Part shown: one piece after another, positions 7,982 through 18,801 of the stretch | Position numbering within the stretch: the stretch's first letter is position 1 | Layout: each line of letters opens with the position of its first letter | Assembly: GCF_001051235.1 (NCBI RefSeq) | Contig: NZ_CBTJ020000071.1 | Coordinates: 96,478-160,477 of the forward strand | DNA: 64,000 nucleotides | Source: Candidatus Competibacter denitrificans Run_A_D11 | GTDB lineage: Bacteria; Pseudomonadota; Gammaproteobacteria; Competibacterales; Competibacteraceae | Direction: 5' to 3' | Notes under the pieces: model-generated | Seen by the model: only the letters and a program-made list of their open reading frames with translations | Told to the model about the DNA's origin: nothing | Databases searched by the model: none | Made by a program: the position numbers and the translations under genes

Positions 7982-10723
7982 ATGGCCGCATCATCGGATA
8001 TCGCGCCGCCACCGACTCACTCTGTCGCTGCGCCCGCGCCCATCCAACTCTTGCGCCATTTCGCCGATTGGAGTGAAACCGACGTCTTCGATGTGCCTGC
8101 TTTTGCGCGCGAGTTGGCCGAGAACCCCAACCGACTCTCCACGTTCCGCAGAGCACTGCAACAAGGCGATGCAGCCCTGAAAGCTGCCTTCCAGGAAGAG
8201 ATTCCCGCTCATCAGCTCGTCCCAGCTCGTGCCTGCTTGATGGATGCTTTGCTAAAAGGCATCTGGCAACACCACGTTGCGCAGACAGCAGCCGATCTCG
8301 CCTTGATCGCGGTGGGCGGCTACGGCCGTGGTGAACTCCATCCAGGATCGGATATCGACATCATGATCCTGCTAGCACCCAGCGCCCTTGATGTCCACCG
8401 TGCCAGCATGGAAAGCTTTCTGACTTTTCTCTGGGATATTGGCCTGGACGTGGGCCACAGTGTGCGCACCGTCGAAGATTGCGCGCGCGAGGGTGCTGCC
8501 GATATTACGGTGGCAACCAGTTTGATGGAAGCTCGGCTACTGACCGGCTCGGCGAACCTATTGGAGCAAATGCGGGCGATTACCGGCCCTGACCGTATTT
8601 GGCCGGATAGCGCGTTTTTTGAAGCCAAACAACACGAACGGTGGAGTCGTTGCCACAAATATAATGAAACCGCCTTCACCCTTGAACCCAACATCAAGGA
8701 CAGCCCAGGCGGCCTGCGGGATCTGCATATGATCGGCTGGGTCGCCAAGCGCCATTTCGGTGCTGGGACTTTGCACGAATTAGTCGATCATGCTTTCCTG
8801 AGCCAGAGCGAATATGATGAATTAATCGAATGCCGCAACTTTCTTTGGCAGGTGCGCTTCGCCCTCCACATCCTTACAGGGCGCCGCGAAGATCAACTCT
8901 TATTCGATCACCAACGGCGCATCGCACAGCAATTCGGCTACCAGGATCAAGAGCAAAATCTGGCCGTCGAACAGTTCATGCAACGCTATTATCGCACCGT
9001 CAATACCCTCTCACAGTTGAACGAAATGCTGCTTCAACTGTTCGCGGAAGCCATCCTATCAGCCGACGACCCCGACGAACCCCAGCCGATCAATCGCCGC
9101 TTCCAGGCCCGTCGGGGTTATCTTGAAGTCATTCGGCCGAATATCTTTCTCCGTTATCCGTTTGCCTTGCTGGAAATTTTCCAGGTTCTACAACAATACC
9201 CCGACCTCAAAGGTATCCGCGCCAGCACGATCCGGCTCATCCGTGACCATCGGCTTTTGATTGACGATAAATTCCGCAACGATGTCCGCACCCGCAGTTT
9301 GTTTATGGAAATTCTGCGCGAGCCTTACGGTGTGACGCAGCAATTACGGTTGATGAATGCCTACGGGGTGTTACCCGCTTATCTGCCCGAATTTGGCCAT
9401 ATCAACGGCCGTATGCAGTACGATCTGTTTCACGCCTATACCGTCGATCAGCACATTCTGTTCGTAGTGCGTAACCTGCGGCGGTTTTTCCTGCCGCAAT
9501 ACGCTCACGAGTTGCCCAATTGCAGCGCGATCATGGACCGCCTACCCAAACCGGAATTGCTCTATATCGCGGGCCTGTATCACGATATTGCCAAAGGGCG
9601 GGGTGGCGATCATTCCGAACTCGGTGCCTGGGATGCCGTGCGATTTTGCCGCCAGCACAGTTTGAGTTCGTTTGACACTCGGTTGGTGGCATGGCTGGTA
9701 CGGCATCACCTCACCTTATCGCTGACCGCGCAGAAAAAAGACATCTACGATCCTGAAGTCATCAACGACTTTGCCCGTTTGATGGGCGATCAGATGCATT
9801 TGGACTATCTGTATCTGCTGACCGTTGCCGACATTCGCGCCACCAATCCGAAACTGTGGAACACCTGGCGCAATTCACTGTTATGGCAACTGTATCAATC
9901 GACCCGTCGCGCGCTGCGCCAGGGTTTGGATAATCCCATCGATAAGGAAGGACGCATTCGGGAAGTGCAACTACAGGCTCGCCAACAACTGAGTCTCACC
10001 AAAATCGATGGCGAGCGCATCGATCAGGTCTGGGAGGGGTTCGGCGACGATTATTTCCTGCGCCATTCGGTCGATGAAATTACTTGGCACACCCGCGCGA
10101 TTCTGAAAAAAAAGCATGATCCACGCCCGTTGGTGATGTCTCGCGATGATCCAAGCCGGGGCGGCACAGAGATTTTCATTTATACCCGCGATCAGGACAA
10201 TCTGTTCGCACTGATTACCTCCATTCTCGACCAACTGGGGCTGACGATTCTTGATGCCCGCATCATCACGGGCCACAGTGGTTACACCCTGGACAGTTTC
10301 ACCGTTCTGGAAGATTCAGGAGCACCGCTTCAGGAACGGAGCCGGACCAAGGAAATCATCACCACCCTCCTGCACCATCTCCAGCAGCCGGATGCTGTGC
10401 CGCTGCGCCCCAGTCGCCATATATCACGGATTCAAAAAGCCTTTCAGATCGCAACCGTCGTGTCGTTCCGCGAGGATTTTGCCAATAGTCGCACCATGGT
10501 GGAATTGGTGTCTTGGGATCGGCCGGGCTTGCTCTGTCGGGTCGGGCAAGCGTTTATGGACTGCGGGGTGCAACTGCACAACGCCAAGATTGCCACCATT
10601 GGCGCGCGGGCGGAGGATATTTTCTTCGTTACCGACCGGGAAAATCGCATTCTCAACGATTCAAAAAAATATGCCGAGCTGCGCGAGGCGCTGGTCGAGC
10701 AACTGGACTCCGAGAATCCCTAA
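7982..10723 (+). CDS. glnD: Bifunctional uridylyltransferase/uridylyl-removing enzyme GlnD
   Basis: Senses glutamine and modifies or demodifies PII proteins, controlling glutamine synthetase and NtrC-dependent transcription. In 913 residues the order is a nucleotidyltransferase domain with GGYGRGELHPGSDIDIMIL near residue 111, an HD hydrolase domain with LYHDIAKGRGGDHSE near residue 532, and two C-terminal ACT domains (about 710 to the end, including VELVSWDRPGLLCRVGQAF). The ATG follows a GGAG site. The map-glnD order is conserved. The link to NtrC is relevant because a sigma-54 promoter is present at 61164. Confidence 0.96.
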   Translation: MAASSDIAPPPTHSVAAPAPIQLLRHFADWSETDVFDVPAFARELAENPNRLSTFRRALQQGDAALKAAFQEEIPAHQLVPARACLMDALLKGIWQHHVAQTAADLALIAVGGYGRGELHPGSDIDIMILLAPSALDVHRASMESFLTFLWDIGLDVGHSVRTVEDCAREGAADITVATSLMEARLLTGSANLLEQMRAITGPDRIWPDSAFFEAKQHERWSRCHKYNETAFTLEPNIKDSPGGLRDLHMIGWVAKRHFGAGTLHELVDHAFLSQSEYDELIECRNFLWQVRFALHILTGRREDQLLFDHQRRIAQQFGYQDQEQNLAVEQFMQRYYRTVNTLSQLNEMLLQLFAEAILSADDPDEPQPINRRFQARRGYLEVIRPNIFLRYPFALLEIFQVLQQYPDLKGIRASTIRLIRDHRLLIDDKFRNDVRTRSLFMEILREPYGVTQQLRLMNAYGVLPAYLPEFGHINGRMQYDLFHAYTVDQHILFVVRNLRRFFLPQYAHELPNCSAIMDRLPKPELLYIAGLYHDIAKGRGGDHSELGAWDAVRFCRQHSLSSFDTRLVAWLVRHHLTLSLTAQKKDIYDPEVINDFARLMGDQMHLDYLYLLTVADIRATNPKLWNTWRNSLLWQLYQSTRRALRQGLDNPIDKEGRIREVQLQARQQLSLTKIDGERIDQVWEGFGDDYFLRHSVDEITWHTRAILKKKHDPRPLVMSRDDPSRGGTEIFIYTRDQDNLFALITSILDQLGLTILDARIITGHSGYTLDSFTVLEDSGAPLQERSRTKEIITTLLHHLQQPDAVPLRPSRHISRIQKAFQIATVVSFREDFANSRTMVELVSWDRPGLLCRVGQAFMDCGVQLHNAKIATIGARAEDIFFVTDRENRILNDSKKYAELREALVEQLDSENP

Positions 10724-10747
10724 CGCTTGGGTGCCTGGATACTTGTG

Positions 10748-12787
10748 ATGACAACGCCTGCATTTAACCTCTCCGGCCTGCCTGCCTATAGCACCCTAGA
10801 TCTAGGGCGTATCGAAGCAAACAATGAGCAATTGCTGACTGAAAATCGAGCCGAAATTGAGCGTTTGCTGGCTGCCAACACGATCTATAGTTGGGATAAT
10901 TTGCTTGGGCCGCTGGAGGAATTGGAAGACCGTCTACATAAAATGTGGTCTCCAATCAGCCATTTGCATTCGGTACTCGATTCTGAGCAGTTACGAGCGG
11001 CTTACAACGCCTGCCTACCTAAGCGCAGCGCCTACTTTACGGATCTGGGTCAACACGAGGGCCTGTACCGGGCGTATCAACAAATCGCCGATGGAGCCGA
11101 GTATTCCCGTCTCGATTCCGCACAGCGCAAGATTATCGCAAACGCCCTGCGCGATTTTCGCCTATCGGGCATCGCTCTACCCCCTGTACAGCAAGGACGC
11201 TACAAGGCTATCCAGCAAGAGTTGACACAACTGAATGCGAAGTTTGCCGAAAATGTGTTGGACGCGACCCAAGGCTGGACTAAACACCTAACCGATGAAG
11301 CGCAACTGGCCGGGTTGCCGGAATCGGCGCGGGCGCTCGCTCGGCAGACTGCCCATCAACGGGGCTTGGAAGGTTGGCTGCTGACGTTGGAGTTACCGTC
11401 CTATCTGCCAGCGATGAATTACGCCGATGAGCGCGAGCTGCGGCGCGAACTGTATTGGGCGTATTGCACCCGCGCCTCCGACCAAGGGCCTAATGCTGGC
11501 CGCTGGGATAATGGCCCCGTGTTGGAGCGTATCTTGGCGCTGCGGCACGAATTAGCGCAGTTGTTAGCATTTAAGGATTACAGCGAATACTCTCTTGCCA
11601 CCAAAATGGCTAGCTCGCCTGATCAGGTCTTAAACTTCCTCGCCGATTTAGCCGACCGCGCCCGACCGCAAGCGCAACGCGAATTGGAGGAACTACGCGA
11701 GTTCGCCCGTCATCACTTCGGGATAGATGAGCTGGCAACCTGGGATATCGGTTACTACTCGGAAAAGCTGCGCCAGCACCGCTATCAACTGTCACAAGAA
11801 GAATTGCGACCTTACTTTCCGCTGAGCCGCGTCCTCCCCGGACTCTTCGCGGTCGTTGAACGGTTATTCGGTATCACAATCCGCCCGCTGAATGGCATTG
11901 ACCTTTGGCATCCCGATGTGCGGACCTACGAAATCATTGATTCATCTGGCAATCCCCAGGGCTATTTCTACCTGGATCTTTATGCCCGCCCCAACAAACG
12001 CGGTGGCGCCTGGATGGACGGCTGTTTGGCGCGGCGGTTAATAGAGAATCGAGTACGACTGCCAGCGGCCTATCTGGTTTGTAACTTCACGCCGCCGGTG
12101 GGCAATGATCCGGCCTTGTTGACTCACAATGACGTGGTGACGATGTTCCATGAATTCGGCCATGGCTTGCATCATCTGCTGACCGAAGTCGATTATGCAC
12201 CCGTCGCCGGAATTCACGGTGTGGAATGGGATGCAGTGGAATTGCCCAGCCAATTCTTGGAAAACTGGTGCTGGTCGCGCGAGGCGTTGGCCTTGCTATC
12301 TGGACATTACCAAACCGGTCACCCGTTAACGGAAGAACTGTATCAGCGGATGTTGGCCGCTAAAAACTTTCAGAGCGGGATCTTGATGGTTCGGCAACTG
12401 GAATTCGGCCTCTTCGATTTCCGGCTGCATCGCAACGACGATCCAGCCCAGAGCGGCCGCGTACAGCAGGTGCTGAACGAGGTCCGCCAACAGGTAGCAA
12501 TCATCATTCCGCCGCCCTGGAACCGTTTTGCCAATGCGTTCACCCATATTTTTGCCGGCGGCTATGCGGCAGGCTATTACAGTTATAAATGGGCAGAGGT
12601 GTTATCAGCCGACGCATTTAGCGCGTTCGAGGAGAATGGTCTCTTTGATCGGCCGACAGGCACCCGTTTCCGGGAAGCCATTTTGGCGGTGGGTGGCTCG
12701 CGCCCCGCTCTAGACAGCTTTATCGCCTTCCGGGGACGTGAACCGCACATTGCACCTTTACTGCGGCTGAGCGGGATTGCGGCTTGA
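10748..12787 (+). CDS. prlC: Oligopeptidase A (M3 family zinc peptidase)
   Basis: Cytoplasmic metallopeptidase that degrades short peptides, including cleaved signal peptides. The M3 zinc motif appears as MFHEFGHGLHHLL in the C-terminal catalytic region, preceded by FYLDLYARPNKRGGAW and NFTPP blocks and followed by FAGGYAAGYYSYKWAEVL. Earlier in-frame ATG (10727) adds seven residues; I choose the ATG at 10748 because MTTPAFNLSGLPAYS fits the family N-terminus. This gives 679 residues, the usual size. It begins 24 bp after glnD. Confidence 0.94.
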   Translation: MTTPAFNLSGLPAYSTLDLGRIEANNEQLLTENRAEIERLLAANTIYSWDNLLGPLEELEDRLHKMWSPISHLHSVLDSEQLRAAYNACLPKRSAYFTDLGQHEGLYRAYQQIADGAEYSRLDSAQRKIIANALRDFRLSGIALPPVQQGRYKAIQQELTQLNAKFAENVLDATQGWTKHLTDEAQLAGLPESARALARQTAHQRGLEGWLLTLELPSYLPAMNYADERELRRELYWAYCTRASDQGPNAGRWDNGPVLERILALRHELAQLLAFKDYSEYSLATKMASSPDQVLNFLADLADRARPQAQRELEELREFARHHFGIDELATWDIGYYSEKLRQHRYQLSQEELRPYFPLSRVLPGLFAVVERLFGITIRPLNGIDLWHPDVRTYEIIDSSGNPQGYFYLDLYARPNKRGGAWMDGCLARRLIENRVRLPAAYLVCNFTPPVGNDPALLTHNDVVTMFHEFGHGLHHLLTEVDYAPVAGIHGVEWDAVELPSQFLENWCWSREALALLSGHYQTGHPLTEELYQRMLAAKNFQSGILMVRQLEFGLFDFRLHRNDDPAQSGRVQQVLNEVRQQVAIIIPPPWNRFANAFTHIFAGGYAAGYYSYKWAEVLSADAFSAFEENGLFDRPTGTRFREAILAVGGSRPALDSFIAFRGREPHIAPLLRLSGIAA

Positions 12788-12894
12788 AGAATGCTGAATT
12801 CCGCCTTGGCATTAGCGTCCTGGCTGCGAGACTCCAGGGGCAGGATAGCGCCATACGTTTTTTATTTGCACCCAGCACAGAAATTCCGCTGCCT

Positions 12895-13527
12895 TCAAGA
12901 TTCCAGCTTCCGCCGCAAATAACCGCCGCCAAACCGCCGCACATCCGTTGCCGACATCCCGGCCAGGCGCGCGGCCTCCAGCCCAGAATCGGCATCCTCG
13001 AAAACCTGGCAAAGCGATGCGTTGATACCCAGTCGGCGGGCGGCCTCCAAAAATAACGCTGGATCGGGTTTGGGTGGAAAACCGTCATCGGCCGTCAGTA
13101 CGACGGTAAACAAATCGCTAAGGCCGGCAGCCCGCAAGGCCCGTTCGACATTAGGTCGATTGCTACCGGAAACCACAGCCATCGGCAACCGACCGGCATA
13201 GCGCCGAGCCAGCGTGGCCACCGGCTCCAAGGGCTTCGCCCGATCCAGCAGGGCGTGGGTCCGCCGTTCCTTGTCGGCTGTGAATCGTTCCACATCAAGA
13301 GAACAGCCAAATTCCGCGTTGTACAACGCAACAATCACATCGGTCGGCTTGCCGTTGTGCCGGACTAAAAAATCCAACGGGCACGACAAGTCCAACGCCC
13401 CGAACGTCTCTTGCCAAGCGGCGTAGTGCAAAGGCAAGGTATCGACCAGGGTCCCATCGCAATCGAAAATCAACCCTTGAACTCCCTCATCAACCGACAA
13501 AACCACAGCGGCCGGGTGTTCTATCAC
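12895..13527 (-). CDS. HAD-superfamily sugar phosphatase / beta-phosphoglucomutase-like
   Basis: HAD hydrolase of 210 residues. Motif I is FDCDGTLVDTLPLHY with the nucleophile Asp, motif II is AVVSGSNRPNV, motif III is the Lys in PPKPDPALF, and motif IV is VFEDADSGLEAA. A helical cap between motifs I and II makes it subfamily I, close to beta-phosphoglucomutase and YqaB-type fructose-1-phosphate phosphatases. The exact substrate cannot be read from sequence. It starts 2 bp after the pilU stop, so the two are probably cotranscribed although functionally unrelated. Confidence 0.85.
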   Translation of the reverse strand: MIEHPAAVVLSVDEGVQGLIFDCDGTLVDTLPLHYAAWQETFGALDLSCPLDFLVRHNGKPTDVIVALYNAEFGCSLDVERFTADKERRTHALLDRAKPLEPVATLARRYAGRLPMAVVSGSNRPNVERALRAAGLSDLFTVVLTADDGFPPKPDPALFLEAARRLGINASLCQVFEDADSGLEAARLAGMSATDVRRFGGGYLRRKLES

Positions 13528-13529
13528 GG

Positions 13530-14735
13530 CTAGGCGCCTCCCTGGCGCGACGGTGGCAGATTGCCCGCTAGCGGTGCCGGCTTTTCTTCTTCTTGCGGCT
13601 CCTCAATCATTTCCAGCGACAACCCCGTACCGCTGGAGCGGCTAGCAGCCGGCGCTCCATCCGATAGCGTAATCCGCAAACGCAGATTATTGGCCGAATC
13701 GGCGTTCTTGATCGCCTCATCAAAGGTGATCTTGCCGGCTTTATGGAGCGCAAACAGCGCCTGATCGAATGTCTGCATACCGAGGCCTGTGGATTTTTCC
13801 ATGATTTCCTTCAAGCCGCCCATCTCGCCACGCTTGATCAGCGTTTCGACCATCGGTGAATGCAGCAAAATCTCAATGGCCGCGACCCGCTTTCCGTCCA
13901 CGGTCGGGATTAAGCGCTGTGAAACGAAGGCGCGTAAATTGCTCGACAGGTCCGTCAACAACTGCGGCCGCCGTTCCTCAGGGAAAAAGTTGATGATGCG
14001 ATCCAGGGCTTGATTAGCGCTATTGGCGTGCAAGGTGGAAATGGCCAAGTGACCGGTTTCGGCGAAAGCCAAGGCGTGTTCCATGGTGTCGCGGTCGCGG
14101 ATTTCCCCGATCAAGATGACATCTGGCGCCTGCCGCAAGGTGTTCTTAAGGGCATCGGCGTAACTGAGGGTATCCACCCCAACCTCGCGCTGGTTGATAA
14201 CAGAGCGCTTGTGCCGGTGGACAAACTCAATGGGATCTTCGATGGTGATGATATGGCCACCGCTGTTGCTGTTGCGATGATCGATCAATGCCGCCAAGGA
14301 AGTCGATTTACCGGAACCGGTACCGCCAACAAACAGGATCAAGCCGCGCTTTTCCATGATGACTCGAGTCAAGATCTCCGGCAGACCCAAATCGATAACT
14401 GTCGGAATCTCGGTCTTGATATTCCGAATCACCATAGAGATTTCGCCGCGCTGCCTGAAAATATTGATCCGAAAGCGGCCAACCCCGGTCTCACTGACCG
14501 CCAGGTTCATTTCCAGGGTTTTCTCGAACTCGGCGATTTGAGCTGCATCCATGACCGAATAAGCGATTTCCTTCACCCGGCCTGGTGAGAGCGGATCTTT
14601 GTCCAACATGCGCAAGACCCCCTGAAACTTGCCGCAGGGTGGCGCCCCCGTACTAAGATAAATGTCTGAGCCATCCCGACGGGCCAGGATCAGTAACAAA
14701 TCCTTTAAATCGATCTTGTGGTCTTTTGACGTCAT
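13530..14735 (-). CDS. pilU: PilT/PilU-family twitching motility retraction ATPase (PilU-like)
   Basis: Hexameric secretion-type ATPase that assists type IV pilus retraction. The 401-residue protein shows an N-terminal PAS-like region (GSDIYLSTGAPPCGKF), Walker A GGTGSGKSTS, the Asp box EDPIEF, Walker B LRQAPDVILIGEIRD and the His box ETGHLAISTLHA. The sequence from RGLILFVGGTGSGKS on fits PilU better than PilT (for example HIITIEDPIEFVHRH and the long acidic/proline tail). No pilT or other pil gene is visible next to it. Confidence 0.88.
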   Translation of the reverse strand: MTSKDHKIDLKDLLLILARRDGSDIYLSTGAPPCGKFQGVLRMLDKDPLSPGRVKEIAYSVMDAAQIAEFEKTLEMNLAVSETGVGRFRINIFRQRGEISMVIRNIKTEIPTVIDLGLPEILTRVIMEKRGLILFVGGTGSGKSTSLAALIDHRNSNSGGHIITIEDPIEFVHRHKRSVINQREVGVDTLSYADALKNTLRQAPDVILIGEIRDRDTMEHALAFAETGHLAISTLHANSANQALDRIINFFPEERRPQLLTDLSSNLRAFVSQRLIPTVDGKRVAAIEILLHSPMVETLIKRGEMGGLKEIMEKSTGLGMQTFDQALFALHKAGKITFDEAIKNADSANNLRLRITLSDGAPAASRSSGTGLSLEMIEEPQEEEKPAPLAGNLPPSRQGGA

Positions 14736-14843
14736 TCAATTCACCTGGAGAAATCATCGATGGTGGCCATGCAACCCCGCAGTGCGAATCGCCCGCCCAG
14801 CACCGTCTGGGGCAACCGCGTAGCCGCTACGCCGCCGTTGCGT

Positions 14844-16115
14844 TCAAGTGCGGTTGGCCGGTCGCCGGTGTGGCGTGCGGCCACGCGGGCGGTGCTCACC
14901 ACCGGAAAACGGCGGTCGCCGCCGTTCCAGACGCTTGGCCGGTTTGTATTCCAAGAGCAGTTCTTCGCTCACCGGCAGGGTCGGGATCTTCTGGCCAATA
15001 AAATCCTCAATCTCCGGCAGCGAATAGACATACTCCTCGCACGCGAAACTAATTGCATCGCCGCTGGCGCCGATGCGGGCTGTGCGACCGATGCGATGAA
15101 CGTAATCTTCCCGATCCTGCGGCAGATCGAAATTAATGACGTGCGTGACATCCGGGATGTGCAAGCCACGCGCTGCGACATCCGTTGCCACCAGAATCGG
15201 CAGCTCACCGCGCTGAAAAGATTCTAGCAAGCGTAATCGCTTATTTTGCGGGATATCGCCCGACAGGACTTCTGCCTCGTAACCGTTGCCCAGCAAGTAG
15301 CCACTCACTCGATCCGCCGCGCGCTTGGTGTTGACGAAAATCATCGTGCGTTTAGGATCTTGCTGGTGCAGCACGCCCAGCAGCAAGGAAATCTTGTCAT
15401 GGGCCGAAACATGGTATAGCGACTGGCGCACTTTGTCGGCGGTCACATACTCGGTTTCGATCCGAATGACCTGTGGGTCATTCATGTGCTCATAGGCCAA
15501 CTCCATGACCCGATTGCTCAACGTCGCAGAAAACAGCATGTTGATACGCTGGCCGGGGGGTGGCATCTTGCGCAACAGATAGCGGATATCGGCGATAAAA
15601 CCCAGATCGAACATCCGATCCGCTTCATCGAGTACCACCACCTCAATGTCAGAGAGTCGGTAAACCCCCTGTTTGAAGTAATCGATCAACCGGCCAGGAG
15701 TGCCGATCAGTACATCCACCCCGCTTTCAAGCTGGCGGCGCTGGCTGTCATAACCGGTACCACCATAGACAGCGGCAAATCGGAGGCCGGTGTAGCGGCC
15801 GATCAGTTCGGCATCCCGATGGATTTGCACTGCCAACTCACGAGTCGGCGCAAGGATCATGGCCCACGGCCCAACCGCATCGTCAGCGGCGGGCGTCTCC
15901 ATCAGATAATGCAAGGTAGCCAATAAAAACGCCGCTGTCTTACCGGTGCCGGTCTGGGCTTGGCCGGCGATATCTTGACCTTGCAGGGCAAGCGGCAAGG
16001 TGGCGGCCTGAATGGGCGTACAGTGAATAAAACCGGCATCCTCCAGGCTTTCCAACAGCGGATCACTCAGTCCGAGTGAAGAAAACAACACAGAAGTCAA
16101 ATGGTCTTTTTGCAT
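14844..16115 (-). CDS. rhlB: DEAD-box RNA helicase RhlB
   Basis: ATP-dependent RNA unwindase, in E. coli a degradosome subunit. Motifs are in order: Q motif [11 protein letters not shown], motif [41 protein letters not shown] and [10 protein letters not shown], then a basic Arg/Pro tail. A GTG at 16223 with an AAGGA site would add 36 residues, but those have no family character. The ATG at 16115 ([13 protein letters not shown]) aligns with the usual RhlB start and gives 423 residues. Divergence from trxA-rho matches E. coli and supports the rhlB call. Confidence 0.92.
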   Translation of the reverse strand: MQKDHLTSVLFSSLGLSDPLLESLEDAGFIHCTPIQAATLPLALQGQDIAGQAQTGTGKTAAFLLATLHYLMETPAADDAVGPWAMILAPTRELAVQIHRDAELIGRYTGLRFAAVYGGTGYDSQRRQLESGVDVLIGTPGRLIDYFKQGVYRLSDIEVVVLDEADRMFDLGFIADIRYLLRKMPPPGQRINMLFSATLSNRVMELAYEHMNDPQVIRIETEYVTADKVRQSLYHVSAHDKISLLLGVLHQQDPKRTMIFVNTKRAADRVSGYLLGNGYEAEVLSGDIPQNKRLRLLESFQRGELPILVATDVAARGLHIPDVTHVINFDLPQDREDYVHRIGRTARIGASGDAISFACEEYVYSLPEIEDFIGQKIPTLPVSEELLLEYKPAKRLERRRPPFSGGEHRPRGRTPHRRPANRT

Positions 16116-16392
16116 GAATAAATGATAATCCCGAGGCGACAGGATGCGGGGATCAATCCAGATGCCCGATTCGGACAACGTGAAACTGAAAGAAAAGTGT
16201 TCCCCAGTGCGATATTTTGCCACAATATCCTTATGTCGAACGCCGGGGGATCATGGTTTTTAACGCCGCCCGCGGAAATCGGTTCGTTGAAATCCGTCTG
16301 ATCCAGCCCCATTTCTTCGGTTCCCGCTGCTCTGAATCGCCCTACCGGCGATCCACCGCTTCGCTAATTATTTCACATTTGGAGTATTTCCC

Positions 16393-16722
16393 ATGAGCGA
16401 GCATATTTTGCATGTGACCGACGGCTCCTTCGAAGCCGAGGTTTTGAAAGCCGATCAGCCAGTCCTCGTCGATTACTGGGCTGAGTGGTGCGGCCCTTGC
16501 CGGATGATTGGCCCAATCCTGGACGAGATTGCCGGAGAATATGCAGGTCGCGTTAAAATCTGCAAGCTGAACGTGGACGAAAATCAGAAGACGCCCCCTA
16601 AATACGGTATTCGCGGCATCCCGACACTGATGCTGTTTCGCAACGGTAATGTCGAAGCCACCAAAGTAGGCGCTTTGTCCAAATCGCAGCTCGTGGCCTT
16701 TCTCGACAACAGCTTACGCTAA
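16393..16722 (+). CDS. trxA: Thioredoxin 1
   Basis: Disulfide reductase of 109 residues. The active site WCGPC occupies residues 32-36, the cis-proline is in [10 protein letters not shown], and the fold and length are standard. A GGAG ribosome-binding site (TTTGGAGTATTTCCC) precedes the ATG. It lies upstream of rho as in E. coli and divergent from rhlB; the 277-bp spacer holds the two promoters, though I could not assign them with confidence. Confidence 0.97.
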   Translation: MSEHILHVTDGSFEAEVLKADQPVLVDYWAEWCGPCRMIGPILDEIAGEYAGRVKICKLNVDENQKTPPKYGIRGIPTLMLFRNGNVEATKVGALSKSQLVAFLDNSLR

Positions 16723-16920
16723 GGTTTTAGCGCGGCGTTTGCTCAAGAGGTAGACGCCGTTTCGCGGCCGTGCTAGCTTAACCGCCACGCCGCGCTCGCC
16801 ATCTCAGCCATCGCTTCCGACACCATTCCGCTCCTGACCTCTTTCCGAGACGCGAACCCTGGACCCCTCCCCCACCGGCGCCTTCTTGCCAGCGCCAGTC
16901 GCTTCGAGCACCTATCTTCC

Positions 16921-18177
16921 ATGAATCTGACCGAACTTAAAAAGAAATCTCCCGCTGAACTGATTGCTATCGCGCAGGAACTCAAACTCGAAGGGATGGC
17001 GCGCTCCCGCAAACAAGACGTAATCTTCGGTATCCTCAAAGCCCTGGCCAAGAGCGGCGAGGATATTTCCGGCGATGGCGTGTTGGAAATCTTGCAAGAT
17101 GGCTTCGGCTTTCTGCGCTCGGCCGACAGCTCTTATCTAGCCGGTCCAGACGATATTTACGTTTCACCCAGCCAGATCCGCCGCTTCAATCTACGCACTG
17201 GCGACACGGTGAGCGGCAAGATTCGCCCTCCCAAGGAAGGCGAACGCTATTTCGCGCTTTTGAAGGTCGGCGACATCAATTTCGAACCGCCGGAAGTCTC
17301 CAAAAACAAGGTGCTGTTTGAGAATCTAACACCGCTGCACGCCGACGAACGGCTGACCCTGGAACGCGGCAACGGTAGCACCGAGGATATTACAGCGCGG
17401 GTCATCGACCTCATTGCGCCCATCGGCAAGGGCCAGCGCGGCTTGATCGTCTCGCCGCCCAAGGCCGGTAAGACCATGATGTTGCAAAACATCGCGCAAA
17501 GCATCGCCACCAACCACCCCGAATGCTATCTGATCGTGCTACTGATCGACGAGCGGCCGGAGGAAGTAACCGAGATGCAACGCTCGGTACGTGGTGAGGT
17601 GATCGCCAGCACGTTTGACGAACCGGCCACCCGTCACACCCAGGTCGCGGAAATGGTCAGCGACAAGGCCAAACGACTGGTTGAGCACAAGCGTGATGTG
17701 GTGATCCTGCTCGATTCCATCACTCGACTGGCGCGTGCTTATAACACCGTGGTGCCCGCTTCCGGCAAGGTGCTGACTGGCGGCGTTGATGCCAATGCCT
17801 TGCAAAAGCCCAAGCGGTTTTTTGGGGCGGCACGTAATATCGAGGAAGGCGGCTCACTAACGATCATCGCCACCACGCTGATTGATACTGGATCGCGCAT
17901 GGATGATGTAATTTACGAAGAATTCAAAGGCACCGGTAACATGGAAATCCATCTTGACCGGCGCATTTCCGAAAAACGGGTCTTTCCTGCCATCGATATC
18001 AACCGCTCCGGCACGCGGCGTGAAGAATTGCTCACCGATCCAGACGATTTGCAGAAGATGTGGATTTTGCGCAAGCTGCTGCATCCCATGGATGAGTTGC
18101 AGGCGATGGAATTCATGTTGGAACGCCTTAAGGCTAATAAGACCAATAAGGAATTCTTCGAGGCCATGAAACGCTGA
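16921..18177 (+). CDS. rho: Transcription termination factor Rho
   Basis: Hexameric RNA-dependent ATPase that ends transcripts. The 418-residue protein has the N-terminal [15 protein letters not shown] helix domain, the RNA-binding cold-shock-like domain ([27 protein letters not shown]), Walker [12 protein letters not shown], Walker [18 protein letters not shown] and the Q/R loops. Length is essentially the E. coli value (419). The 198-bp stretch after trxA is a plausible rho leader; no intrinsic terminator is visible there. Confidence 0.97.
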   Translation: MNLTELKKKSPAELIAIAQELKLEGMARSRKQDVIFGILKALAKSGEDISGDGVLEILQDGFGFLRSADSSYLAGPDDIYVSPSQIRRFNLRTGDTVSGKIRPPKEGERYFALLKVGDINFEPPEVSKNKVLFENLTPLHADERLTLERGNGSTEDITARVIDLIAPIGKGQRGLIVSPPKAGKTMMLQNIAQSIATNHPECYLIVLLIDERPEEVTEMQRSVRGEVIASTFDEPATRHTQVAEMVSDKAKRLVEHKRDVVILLDSITRLARAYNTVVPASGKVLTGGVDANALQKPKRFFGAARNIEEGGSLTIIATTLIDTGSRMDDVIYEEFKGTGNMEIHLDRRISEKRVFPAIDINRSGTRREELLTDPDDLQKMWILRKLLHPMDELQAMEFMLERLKANKTNKEFFEAMKR

Positions 18178-18218
18178 TGCAGCCTCTTCCTCATGCTCTC
18201 AACAGGTCTTGATCGATC

Positions 18219-18731
18219 ATGAATACGGCCACCGACTCTGCTGATTTCCAAACACCGCGCCGTCCGACCCTGCCCTCATTGCTCGCCCTGCCTTTCTCCC
18301 TGATTCCCAGCTCCGTCCATTCTACTGTGCTGATGACGGCTTTGAATCGGCTGTTGGCCACGTACATTCGTGAGGGAGAGTTCGAGTTTCTGCGGGATCG
18401 GGTGCTGGCGATTCAGGTGCGCGATGCCAAGATCACTTATCAGATCCGTTATGCCGGCCCTGCCGGTTTCATCGCCTGCCAGAGCAGCGAAAAGCCGGAT
18501 TTATCGATCAGCGGAACGATCTACGACTTTATGGCGCTGGCCACCCGCCGCGAGGATTCCGATACCTTATTCTTCAACCGACGGGTCGTCATGGAAGGTG
18601 ATACTGCGCTGGGATTGGAATTGAAGAACTGGCTTGACGGAATGGATTTTGAAGCCATGGGTAGACCGTTGACTGTGCTGTTGAATACCACCAATCACCT
18701 GATAGGTGCTTACGAGCGATTCCGGCGCTAA
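18219..18731 (+). CDS. ubiT: UbiT, SCP2-domain accessory factor of O2-independent ubiquinone synthesis
   Basis: Lipid-binding SCP2 protein of 170 residues. It strongly resembles E. coli UbiT/YhbT, most clearly in the segment REDSDTLFFNRRVVMEGDT followed by LGLELKNWLDGMD. UbiT works with the hydroxylases UbiU and UbiV to make ubiquinone without oxygen. Neither ubiU nor ubiV is adjacent, so they must lie elsewhere if the pathway is complete. The gene begins 41 bp after rho on the same strand. Confidence 0.87.
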   Translation: MNTATDSADFQTPRRPTLPSLLALPFSLIPSSVHSTVLMTALNRLLATYIREGEFEFLRDRVLAIQVRDAKITYQIRYAGPAGFIACQSSEKPDLSISGTIYDFMALATRREDSDTLFFNRRVVMEGDTALGLELKNWLDGMDFEAMGRPLTVLLNTTNHLIGAYERFRR

Positions 18732-18801
18732 GCCATACAAACCGCTCTGATACAACAGGGATGGTGATTCACATTAGGCATCAGAATGCCAGCGACGCCA
18801 T

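Noticed and set aside
16116..16223. GTG start with AAGGA site giving a 36-residue extension of RhlB
   Set aside because: The extra residues do not resemble the family; the ATG at 16115 aligns with known RhlB starts. The alternative start cannot be fully excluded.
16723..16920. Hairpin (GGCGT/ACGCC) between trxA and rho as a terminator
   Set aside because: Stem too short, loop too long and no U-tract.
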